Shown here piece after piece: positions 7,736-14,432 of a stretch of 35,036 nucleotides of DNA. The DNA lies in the NCBI GenBank assembly GCA_945831805.1, contig CAMADY010000019.1:1-35036 (forward strand), read 5' to 3'. Every line of letters starts with the position of its first letter. The first letter of the stretch is position 1. Source of the stretch: an uncultured Prevotellaceae bacterium (GTDB taxonomy: Bacteria > Bacteroidota > Bacteroidia > Bacteroidales > Bacteroidaceae). The notes under the pieces were generated by a model. The model did no database searches. It was not told where the DNA came from and saw nothing but the letters and a program-made list of their open reading frames with translations. The position numbers and the translations under genes were made by a program.

Positions 7736-8998
7736 CTATTTCTCCATTATTATCTTGAGGTTGTCGACGAGGAGTGTGCTGCCGACGGCTCCGGAGTATG
7801 TTGCGCCGTCCTTGCTTGATGAGCATACGATGGCGAAGTTGTAGCCGTGGGCTGCGAGGAGGTCGGGTTTGATCTGCTGATACCACTCGAAGCCGAGTTC
7901 GAAAGGTACCCACTGCGTGGTGTTGATCTGCCACTGTGTTATCTCGGCGCGTCCTACGATGTAAGGGTTGTTAGGCTGGTCGATGGTCTCTCCGTTGAGG
8001 ACGTATGGCTTGCCATCGGTGTCCTTGTTGATATATACGACGCAGTAGATGGCAGGGCGGTCTTCCTTTGCTAAGGGGTTGCCGTGGACGTCGGTGAAGA
8101 GTGTTCCCGGGGTGTATCTGTAGTATCCGGAGAAGGTCTTTGGCTTGCGTCCGAGGATGCTGTTCTCTCCGAAGCGTGTTGCTTCGAGTGTTACGGTGAG
8201 TGCCTTTGAGAAGTCGAAGGTTCCGAGGAAGAGGTTGCCTGCAGCGAGTGGCTTGCCGGTCATCTCACCGAGGGAACCGGTGTTGCATGTGGTGAGGCGT
8301 ACGTACGATCCGCCGTCGATGCCTCCGTTGGAGACAGGTACGGTAGGGTATTCCTCCGGCAGTGCTGAGCTGCGTGCGGTACAGAAGCCTTCGTTGGCTG
8401 TGGCCCAGTTAGGTATGGCGCGCTGCTTGCCTTCGAAGAGGTCGCTCCACTGATAGAAGCGGTGCTTAGGCTCTTCGAGGTAGTAGGTGTTGAAGTTATA
8501 CTCCACAACGTCTGCCATCTCTACGCATGAGGAGATGAACTGTACCTCATAGCGGCGTATGTGCTCGCCACGGAGGATTGCCTGGTCGAGGGTCTGCTGA
8601 AAGGCAGCCATGGCCTGCTTGTCGTTGTAGTCGGGGAGGGGATAGCGGCCCTTCGTGTCCTCTGCGATGACGTAGTACGGCTGCTTCTGCGCATTGGAGA
8701 AGTCGCGGCGTGTTCCCTGCTGAGGGAAGAGCACTGCGCCGGTGGAGATGGTGAAGGTAGGTGTCACGCCGTTGAGGTTGGCGTTGACGTTGATGCCCTT
8801 AAAGACGATCTCACAGGAGCTGAAAGACTGGTGGACGAGGGCAGTGGTGTCGGCGAGGTTCACGAAATAGTCCTGTGGACGTGGCAGATGGATGACTGCT
8901 TTTCTTATGTCGCACTCCGTATTCTGCAGTTCGTCTTTCGTGCATGACGTAGCGAGGAGGGCTGCGGTGAGGATTGCTGGCAGAATAATTTTCTTCAT
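7736..8998 (-). CDS. PCMD-domain surface lipoprotein
   Basis: Protein of 420 residues, first gene of the minus-strand operon. The lipoprotein signal is MKKIILPAILTAALLATSC (cysteine at residue 19). An Ig-like N-terminal part (about 30-170) includes the linker ITKG-like text absent here but the region VTPTFTISTGAVLFPQQGTRRDF typical of the PCMD N-terminal domain. The C-terminal PCMD domain (about 180-420) shows FYQWSDLF, WATANEGFC, YVRLTTCNTG, LAAGNLFLGTFDF, FSGYYRYTPG and ends STLLVDNLKIIMEK. PCMD proteins have been linked to glycan-binding surface structures, but no specific ligand is known. Shares its domain with the dockerin gene three positions downstream. Confidence 0.8.
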   Translation of the reverse strand: MKKIILPAILTAALLATSCTKDELQNTECDIRKAVIHLPRPQDYFVNLADTTALVHQSFSSCEIVFKGINVNANLNGVTPTFTISTGAVLFPQQGTRRDFSNAQKQPYYVIAEDTKGRYPLPDYNDKQAMAAFQQTLDQAILRGEHIRRYEVQFISSCVEMADVVEYNFNTYYLEEPKHRFYQWSDLFEGKQRAIPNWATANEGFCTARSSALPEEYPTVPVSNGGIDGGSYVRLTTCNTGSLGEMTGKPLAAGNLFLGTFDFSKALTVTLEATRFGENSILGRKPKTFSGYYRYTPGTLFTDVHGNPLAKEDRPAIYCVVYINKDTDGKPYVLNGETIDQPNNPYIVGRAEITQWQINTTQWVPFELGFEWYQQIKPDLLAAHGYNFAIVCSSSKDGATYSGAVGSTLLVDNLKIIMEK

Positions 8999-9051
8999 TG
9001 TAATGTTTATCTTTTTACCGTAATGTTTCTTGCACTTCTTGATTTTTGTCG

Positions 9052-9068
9052 CCTATTTATAAAATAGG
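9052..9068 (-). promoter_or_regulatory. Perfect inverted repeat in the PCMD operon leader
   Basis: CCTATTT at 9052-9058 and AAATAGG at 9062-9068 form a perfect 7+7 inverted repeat with a 3-bp centre, about 20 bp inside the transcript expected from the -7 element at 9088-9095. It could be an operator or an RNA hairpin; the sequence alone does not decide. Confidence 0.4.
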
Positions 9069-9087
9069 TGTAGTTATTTTTGCATTG

Positions 9088-9095
9088 CAAAATTA
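9088..9095 (-). promoter_or_regulatory. Candidate -7 element for the PCMD operon
   Basis: On the minus strand TAATTTTG followed by C fits TAnnTTTG. It lies 90 bp before the first gene of the operon. No good TTTG -33 element is visible upstream. Confidence 0.55.
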
Positions 9096-9199
9096 CTGTT
9101 TTTTTTTGAAAAAGTGGTGTTTTTCGAGAAAAATGTTATAGAAAAGGTGCAAAAAATTGCGCAATCGCAAGAATAAAGGACTTTTTTCTGGAAGAAAAG

Positions 9200-9256
9200 T
9201 TGTTTGGTGGTTTAGTGGTTTAGTTGTTTGGTTGTTAGTGGTTTAGTTGTTTGGTT
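9200..9256 (-). repeat. Octamer tandem repeat at the menE 3' end
   Basis: On the plus strand the tract is built of TGGTTTAG and TTGTTTGG octamers. On the transcribed minus strand it is free of G apart from none to one base. The menE stop codon (9255-9257) falls inside it, and the last menE residues (ATT) are encoded by it. The same octamers, in the opposite orientation, form the leader of araB at 32866-32907. Confidence 0.7.
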
Positions 9257-10361
9257 AGGTGGTGGCGAGGATGGCTGCTGCCTTACGCGAGATCTTGCCT
9301 GTCTCGGTGAGGGGTATGTCTTCTACATAGATGATAGCCTTTGGACGGGCATAGCGGTCAAGATGCTCGTTGATGGCGGAGGTGATGTCTTCGGTTGGTT
9401 GTTGGTTGTTGGTTGTTGGTTGTTGGTTGTTGGTTGTTGGGGCTGCGATGAGCATGACGGGCACTTCCCCGAATTTCTCGTCGGGGCGCTTGGTGATGCA
9501 GAAAGTGTGGGGGATGTATGGTCGGAGGGCGTCTTCTATCTTCTCTATCTGTAGCTTGATGCCTCCGCAGCAGATGACGTTGTCTTTTCTGCCGATGATA
9601 CGGAAACGGCGACCGTCGGGGTGCAGTTCCGCGATGTCGTTAGTGTGTAGTATGCCGTCGTGGACGAGTGGTGCATCGATGGTGAGGCAGCCGTCGGTGT
9701 CAAGGGTTACGGTGACGCTGTCGAAGGCTGTGTACCAGTCTGTTGCGGCTTCTCCGTTGAGTGGGCGGAGGGCGATGTGGGATAGCGTCTCCGTCATGCC
9801 GTAGGTGGAGAAGATAGCCCCACCCCCGCCCCCTTGAGGAGAGTGGGCTGGCTGCGCCGAAGACGTAGTACGATGGCGTGAAGAGGTATAACAGGTGAGT
9901 TCGTTGAGAGCTTGCTGGAGTTCCGGCGTTATGGCACCGCCGCCGATGATGAGGCACTTTATTCTAAGGAGGCGGTCGCGCTCTTCGGATACCTGAAGGG
10001 TGGAGAAGACCTGCGAGGGAATCATTGCGGCAAAGGTAACGCCACGTTCAAGGACATCGTCGGTCTCTTTGTTGCCGGTGAGGGCAAGGGGATGGTTGGA
10101 GGGTTTTACTTCTACGAGGTTGAGGCTTCGCTCTATGCTCCTGACTACGACCATCTTGCCTGCGATATAGTCGAGGGGTAGGCACAGCAATGCGGTGTCG
10201 CCAGGATTCAAGCCGAGGAAGTCGCATGTGATGCGTGCGGAGTTGAGCATGCGCCGCTTCTCTACGAGCATAGGCTTCGGTGCACCCGTGCTGCCACTGG
10301 TGTGTACTAGTATGGTGGGTGCTGTGTTATTCCACTCAGCGAGGAAGGCGGAAAGGGTCAA
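9255..10361 (-). CDS. menE: o-Succinylbenzoate-CoA ligase, repeat-invaded
   Basis: Acyl-adenylate ligase that activates o-succinylbenzoate for ring closure by MenB. The AMP-binding loop VHTSGSTGAPKP is at about residues 19-30, STYGMTETLSHIALR near 190-205, the hinge GRKDNVICCGGIKLQIEKIE near 262-281 and the catalytic lysine in TGKISRKAA near 356. The frame has no ATG: the first usable codon is TTG at 10361, and the frame stays open upstream through a heptamer array to a stop near 10487. Two repeat-derived inserts are present: about residues 172-186 (AQPAHSPQGGGGGA) and 308-321 (PTTNNQQ twice). Last gene of the men operon. Assignment is clear from motifs and context; whether the enzyme is active in this form is uncertain. 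Confidence 0.85.
   Translation of the reverse strand: MTLSAFLAEWNNTAPTILVHTSGSTGAPKPMLVEKRRMLNSARITCDFLGLNPGDTALLCLPLDYIAGKMVVVRSIERSLNLVEVKPSNHPLALTGNKETDDVLERGVTFAAMIPSQVFSTLQVSEERDRLLRIKCLIIGGGAITPELQQALNELTCYTSSRHRTTSSAQPAHSPQGGGGGAIFSTYGMTETLSHIALRPLNGEAATDWYTAFDSVTVTLDTDGCLTIDAPLVHDGILHTNDIAELHPDGRRFRIIGRKDNVICCGGIKLQIEKIEDALRPYIPHTFCITKRPDEKFGEVPVMLIAAPTTNNQQPTTNNQQPTEDITSAINEHLDRYARPKAIIYVEDIPLTETGKISRKAAAILATT
9397..9438 (-). repeat. Six perfect heptamers inside menE
   Basis: Six tandem copies of GGTTGTT (plus-strand reading), with partial copies on both sides, encode PTTNNQQPTTNNQQ in menE. Because the unit is 7 bp, gain or loss of a single copy shifts the reading frame ahead of the catalytic lysine. 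Confidence 0.9.
9813..9848 (-). repeat. GC-rich palindromic element inside menE
   Basis: Plus-strand text TAGCCCCACCCCCGCC followed by CCCTTGAGGAGAG resembles the dispersed TAGCCCC…CCTCCCCGAGGGGAG element in degenerate form. It lies in frame between the residues equivalent to the adenylation core and STYGMTET, and encodes the poly-glycine stretch of the insert. Confidence 0.6.
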
Positions 10362-10364
10362 GAA

Positions 10365-10477
10365 AGTGAAGAGTGAAGGGTGATGAGTGAATAGTGAATA
10401 GTGAAGGGTGATGAGTGAATAGTGAAGAGTGAAGGGTGATGAGTGAATAGTGAAGAGTGAAGGGTGAAGAGTGAAGT
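10365..10477 (-). repeat. Heptamer array (NNNGTGA) upstream of menE
   Basis: About sixteen tandem heptamers of the forms AGAGTGA, AGGGTGA, TGAGTGA and ATAGTGA (plus-strand reading). On the menE sense strand the array is made of TTCACTN units and contains no G. It fills almost the whole gap between the menC stop and the menE TTG start, and is free of stop codons in the menE frame. Confidence 0.9.
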
Positions 10478-10503
10478 ATTTGAATTACGTTTTTAGTGTG
10501 GGG

Positions 10504-11604
10504 CTATTCATCCACTTCGCATCGCCACAGCTTGTTGCTGCGGATCTCCATGTCCATCTCGATGTTGTCGGTATAGAGGAGTCCGGTGCCGAGTCCTTGT
10601 GGGAAGCGTATGTCGGAACCATAGACGGCAGCAGCAAGGAGGGCTACGTTGCGGAGTCCGATGTTGCTCTCCAACGCACTGGTAATCCATGAGTTGATGC
10701 CGAGTTTGTGTGCCTCGTTGATCCACTCTATAGAGCCTGTCATGCCACCGTGCAGCGTTGGCTTCACTACGATATACTGCGGCTTTATGGTGTTGAGCAT
10801 CAGCTGCTTCTCCTGAAGCTGGCAGAGACCGATGAGCTCTTCGTCAAGGGCTATCGGGAGGGGTGTCTCACGGCATAGGTCTGCCATCACCTTCCACGAT
10901 GATGGACCGCCCTCCTGCCATACCGCCTTGATAGGTTGTTCGATGGAGTGGATGTCGTATTGCGCGAGCTGCTGGAGCTTCGTCATCACCTCGTCTGGTG
11001 AGAAGGCGCCGTTGGCATCGACGCGCAGCTCTATGGCATCCTTGCCGTAGCGGGAGCGTATCTTCTCTATGAGGCGTATCTCTTCGTCCCACGAGATAGC
11101 CCCGATCTTCAGCTTTATGCAACGGAAGCCCTGCAGGATCTTCTGCTTGACCTGCTGGAGCATATCGTCGTAGTCGGACATCCAGACGAGGCCGTTCATA
11201 GGTATGCCCACCTTGCTCTGTGCGAATGGCGTCTGATAGAGCAGAGGGTTCTGCTGGTAGTCGTACATGGCGGATTCGAGGGCGAAGAGCAGTGCTGGAT
11301 ATGGACGCAGGAACTCCGCGTAGTCGTCGCTCTTGAGGGCTTTGTTGATGAGGTCTGCCACCTGCGACATCTGGATGTATGCATCACGGTCGGAGGAGAG
11401 GTCGGGGAGTGGTGCGCACTCGCCAAGTCCTATGCGCGTTCCTTTCTCGTCCATCATGGTGATGACGATCATATCGTGGACGTTGTATTCGCCACGGGAG
11501 GTGCGCGCCGGCTTCTTGAAGTGCAGCTGTTTATGTGAAAGGGAAATGCTGAGCCCCCTCCTAACCTCCCCGAGGGGAGGTGTTTTCTGATATGTATTAT
11601 TCAT
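10504..11604 (-). CDS. menC: o-Succinylbenzoate synthase with repeat-derived N-terminus
   Basis: Enolase-superfamily dehydratase of menaquinone synthesis, 366 residues. Catalytic features: IKLKIG (catalytic KxK, about 160-165), ELRVDANGAFS (metal aspartate, about 193-203), IEQPI (metal glutamate), IALDEELI (metal residue pair) and IVVKPTLHGG (catalytic lysine). The first 20 or so residues (TPPLGEVRRGL) are the translation of the dispersed palindromic repeat at 11552-11587. The family-like sequence starts near LHFKKPARTSRG. No later ATG could serve as start before that block, so the extension is probably translated. The TAG stop runs directly into CCCC. Fifth men gene of the operon, 67 bp after menB. 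Confidence 0.9.
   Translation of the reverse strand: MNNTYQKTPPLGEVRRGLSISLSHKQLHFKKPARTSRGEYNVHDMIVITMMDEKGTRIGLGECAPLPDLSSDRDAYIQMSQVADLINKALKSDDYAEFLRPYPALLFALESAMYDYQQNPLLYQTPFAQSKVGIPMNGLVWMSDYDDMLQQVKQKILQGFRCIKLKIGAISWDEEIRLIEKIRSRYGKDAIELRVDANGAFSPDEVMTKLQQLAQYDIHSIEQPIKAVWQEGGPSSWKVMADLCRETPLPIALDEELIGLCQLQEKQLMLNTIKPQYIVVKPTLHGGMTGSIEWINEAHKLGINSWITSALESNIGLRNVALLAAAVYGSDIRFPQGLGTGLLYTDNIEMDMEIRSNKLWRCEVDE
11552..11587 (-). repeat. Dispersed palindromic element in the menC 5' coding region
   Basis: Plus-strand reading AGCCCCCTCCTAACCTCCCC then GAGGGGAGGTG. CCTCCCC and GGGGAGG form the palindrome. It is a member of the same family as the elements near 11641, 12951, 16930, 17031, 25741, 26618, 28260 and 28346. 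Confidence 0.8.
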
Positions 11605-11639
11605 AAAAACAAGAATACTAATGCAAAAAAGTAACTAAA

Positions 11640-11674
11640 GAAAGTCCCCCCTCGGGGGGATTTAGGCGGGGCTA
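11640..11674 (-). repeat. Dispersed palindromic element overlapping the menB stop
   Basis: AAAGTCCCCCCTCGGGGGGA followed by TTTAGGCGGGGCTA. The stop codon of menB (TAG, 11672-11674) is the TAG of the TAGCCCC end of the element. Confidence 0.8.
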
Positions 11675-12529
11675 TGGAATCATTGGGAACTTGCCCCAGT
11701 CTGGTTTACGCTTTTCGAGGAATGCCCTGCCACCCTCCTGTGCCTCGTCGAGCATATAGTAGAGGGCTGTCATATCTCCGGCAAAGTCCTGAATGCCAGC
11801 CTGTCCGTCGAGTTCTGCGTTGAGGCCTTTCTTTATCATGCGGAGTGCGATAGGCGACAGCTCCATCATGTGCTCCGCCCATGCTATGCACTCGTCTTCG
11901 AGCTTGTCGAAAGGCACCACCTTGTTGACCATGCCCATCTGCTCTGCCTCTGCTGCTGTGTACTGACGGCACATGAACCATATCTCGCGAGCCTTCTTCT
12001 GACCTACGATGCGTGCCATATAGCTTGAACCGAAGCCGGCATCGAAGGAGCCCACCTTAGGACCCGTCTGTCCGAAGCGTGCGTTCTCGGAAGCTATGGT
12101 GAGGTCGCAGACGAGGTGAAGGACGTGACCACCACCGATGGCGAAGCCGTTGACCATAGCAATGACAGGCTTCGGCAGACGGCGTATCTGCATCTGTACG
12201 TCGAGGACGGAGAGGCGTGGTGTGCCTGTCTCGTCGATGTAGCCGCCACGACCCTTGACGTTCATGTCGCCACCGGAGCAGAATGCCTGTGTGCGGAGCC
12301 ATTCCTCGTCTGTCTGCCCTGGCTTGCGAGGTGTCTCGGCACCTGTCAGCAGCACAACCCTAATCTGCTGAGCCTCACGTACTATGGAGAAGGCCTCAGA
12401 GAGTTCTGCCGTCGTTGTTGGGGTGAACGCATTGCGATAGCGAGGACGGTTGATGGAGATCTTTGCTATGCCGTTGTATTCTTCGAGAAGGATTTCCTTA
12501 AACTCCTTCATTGTCTTCCAGTTTGCCAT
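11672..12529 (-). CDS. menB: 1,4-Dihydroxy-2-naphthoyl-CoA synthase
   Basis: Crotonase-family enzyme of 285 residues that closes the second ring of the naphthoquinone nucleus. The oxyanion-hole regions [14 protein letters not shown] (about 86-99) and [19 protein letters not shown] (about 130-148) are present, as are the family-specific [20 protein letters not shown] (about 155-174) and the C-terminal [12 protein letters not shown]. Length and motifs match MenB throughout with no insertion, unlike its neighbours. It starts 45 bp after menD; the gap holds a hairpin. The stop is embedded in a palindromic repeat. Confidence 0.96.
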   Translation of the reverse strand: MANWKTMKEFKEILLEEYNGIAKISINRPRYRNAFTPTTTAELSEAFSIVREAQQIRVVLLTGAETPRKPGQTDEEWLRTQAFCSGGDMNVKGRGGYIDETGTPRLSVLDVQMQIRRLPKPVIAMVNGFAIGGGHVLHLVCDLTIASENARFGQTGPKVGSFDAGFGSSYMARIVGQKKAREIWFMCRQYTAAEAEQMGMVNKVVPFDKLEDECIAWAEHMMELSPIALRMIKKGLNAELDGQAGIQDFAGDMTALYYMLDEAQEGGRAFLEKRKPDWGKFPMIP

Positions 12530-12546
12530 GATTTTATTTTATTTGA

Positions 12547-12569
12547 TTACCGTAGAATGTGGACGGTAA
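12547..12569 (-). other. Hairpin between menD and menB
   Basis: TTACCGT (12547-12553) and ACGGTAA (12563-12569) pair perfectly around a 9-nt loop, without a following T-run on the minus strand. It could affect mRNA processing or the ratio of menD to menB expression. Confidence 0.4.
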
Positions 12570-12574
12570 GATGT

Positions 12575-14353
12575 TTATTTTGAGGTTCTGAATTGTTGGT
12601 AGTATTTCTTGAACTGTTCTTCGTCGATATTCACGTCGGTGAGGACTTCGAGGAGTACAGGTCGTGCGGATGGCATGCTCGTCAGTTGTATGATGCCACT
12701 CCTCAGCGACTCCTCGTCGGTAGCCTTGAGGTATGTTACGTTGAACTGCCTGCAGATGCCCTCTGCCGAAGCCGTGTGACGTGCGGAGATGAATGCATCG
12801 CGGACGGGCGACTGCTCCAGGCCTTTGAGGTTACGGAAGATGCCACCCTGGCTGTTGTTGAGCAGTAGGATGCGGAAGTTGCCGCCGAGTTGCTGCTGCC
12901 AAAGGGCGTTCTCGTCATAGAAGAACGAGAGGTCGCCGATGACGCAATAGATAGCCCCCTCAGCCCCCTCCGGCTCCCCGAGGGGAGAGTATTTGGGCGT
13001 TATGTTATCGTCCGTAGTATTGAGGGGAGAGATGTTGGGCGTTAGTGCATTATTTAGGCAAGTGGCTTTTGCTAATGCTGCTCCGGCAGCAACGCTGAGT
13101 GAACCTTCTATGCCGTTGATGCCACGGTTGCAGTAGCAGTAGTGGTTGGCATAGAGGGCAGCAAGGCGCACCGACATGCTGTTGGCATAATAGAACGAAT
13201 CAGCTACGTTGTTGCTGCTGTCAGCGTATGCCTCAAAGATTTTCGCTGCAAGCATCTGCGAATACTCTGGCTGGAATGCCTCGTGCTTCGTGCGAATCTC
13301 TTCTTCCAGCGCTTGCCACGTATGATAGAAGTCAGACTGATGCGGTAACTTCTTCTTGAACTGTCTGGACAGGTCTTCGAGGACGGTTGACGCTTCGCCA
13401 GCAATAAGGCATGTGGCATGCTGCGAGATATCGTGAAGCTGGCGGTCTTCGCTGACCATCAGCACCTCCGTCGTTTCAGGCAGGCCACGCAGGAAGAGCC
13501 TTAGCCGCTTGCTTACGGTGTGTCCTCCAAGGAACATCACAAGGTCAGGCTGGTATTCTTCCTTCTCGTTCCCTTCTGGCAAGGCGTAGATCATCTGGTC
13601 GGTAAACGTGTGTTCGATGAATGATAGTTGCTCGCAAAGCACCACCATGCTCTCCCTCAGCTTATGGATATTCCAGCTTGTGACGCCATCGTCAGGGAGT
13701 TGTCCGATGACAATCATCGGGCGTTCCGCCTTCTTTACTAGGTTGAGAATATACTCTTTCTCTGATTCGTCGCTCCATCTGCATGGTATTATGCCAGAGA
13801 GCTCCGGCAGCGTTTCCTTCGAGAAGTCGAAGAGTGGTTCGGTGATAGGCACGTTGATGTGTACCGAAGGGTATGGCGCCACCATGTTCTCCATCAGTGT
13901 CTCGCAGACTAGTCGTCGGCAATGCCATACGTCCGTCATGTCGTGTGGCTCCGGAAGGTTGACGCTCTTCTTTACGAAACGTCCGAGGGCATCGGGTTGT
14001 GGTATCGTCTGTCCGTCGAGCTGGTCTATCCACGCCTGCGGACGGTCAGCGGAGATGATGATGATACCCTGATGCTGGTACGATGCTTCGGCAGCAGCCG
14101 GAAGGAGGTTGAGGAGTGCCGAACCGCTTGTCACGCAGACAGCCACCTGTTCTTTTAATTGCAGTCGGAGTCCGAGGGCTATGAATCCTGCGGAACGCTC
14201 GTCGGTGACGGGATGGCAGACGATGCCGGGATGCTCGCTGAAGTTATGCACGAGTGGAGCATTGCGACTGCCAGGGCATACCACGACATGCGTTATGCCG
14301 TAGCTGACGAGCAATGAGGTGAGGATATTTATGTTGTCTTTGTTCGAGTACAT
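12575..14353 (-). CDS. menD: SEPHCHC synthase with repeat-derived insertion
   Basis: Thiamine-diphosphate enzyme joining 2-oxoglutarate to isochorismate, first committed step of menaquinone synthesis. The N-terminal domain has VVCPGSRNAPL (about 19-29) and HPVTDERSAGFIALGL (about 42-57, ThDP-activating glutamate). The C-terminal ThDP/Mg site is GDLSFFYDENALW (about 470-482) followed by ILLLNNSQGGIFR. At 592 residues it is about 35 longer than usual. The excess lies immediately before the ThDP motif, about residues 434-467, where the text NISPLNTT…KYSPLGEPEGAEGA is repeat DNA read in frame. The start ATG at 14353 is preceded by ACACGCCC, as at the thioesterase gene. Confidence 0.94.
   Translation of the reverse strand: MYSNKDNINILTSLLVSYGITHVVVCPGSRNAPLVHNFSEHPGIVCHPVTDERSAGFIALGLRLQLKEQVAVCVTSGSALLNLLPAAAEASYQHQGIIIISADRPQAWIDQLDGQTIPQPDALGRFVKKSVNLPEPHDMTDVWHCRRLVCETLMENMVAPYPSVHINVPITEPLFDFSKETLPELSGIIPCRWSDESEKEYILNLVKKAERPMIVIGQLPDDGVTSWNIHKLRESMVVLCEQLSFIEHTFTDQMIYALPEGNEKEEYQPDLVMFLGGHTVSKRLRLFLRGLPETTEVLMVSEDRQLHDISQHATCLIAGEASTVLEDLSRQFKKKLPHQSDFYHTWQALEEEIRTKHEAFQPEYSQMLAAKIFEAYADSSNNVADSFYYANSMSVRLAALYANHYCYCNRGINGIEGSLSVAAGAALAKATCLNNALTPNISPLNTTDDNITPKYSPLGEPEGAEGAIYCVIGDLSFFYDENALWQQQLGGNFRILLLNNSQGGIFRNLKGLEQSPVRDAFISARHTASAEGICRQFNVTYLKATDEESLRSGIIQLTSMPSARPVLLEVLTDVNIDEEQFKKYYQQFRTSK
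12951..13044 (-). repeat. Repeat cluster inside menD
   Basis: A palindromic element (12951-12990, TAGCCCCCTCAGCCCCCTCC then CTCCCCGAGGGGAG) is joined to a 23-bp direct repeat: 12980-13002 and 13022-13044, identical at 20 of 23 positions and differing only at positions 11-13. All of it is in frame in menD. Confidence 0.8.
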
Positions 14354-14361
14354 GGGCGTGT

Positions 14362-14424
14362 CTATACCTTATTTTATATTATAGCAACCGCTTCTTGCTT
14401 TTTGCTATACCTTATTATATTATA
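14362..14424 (-). repeat. Direct repeat in the menF-menD gap
   Basis: CTATACCTTATT recurs at about 14362 and 14403, each followed by TATATTATA-like text. The 79-bp gap otherwise shows no promoter consensus and no open frame. Confidence 0.55.
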
Positions 14425-14432
14425 AGGCGAGG

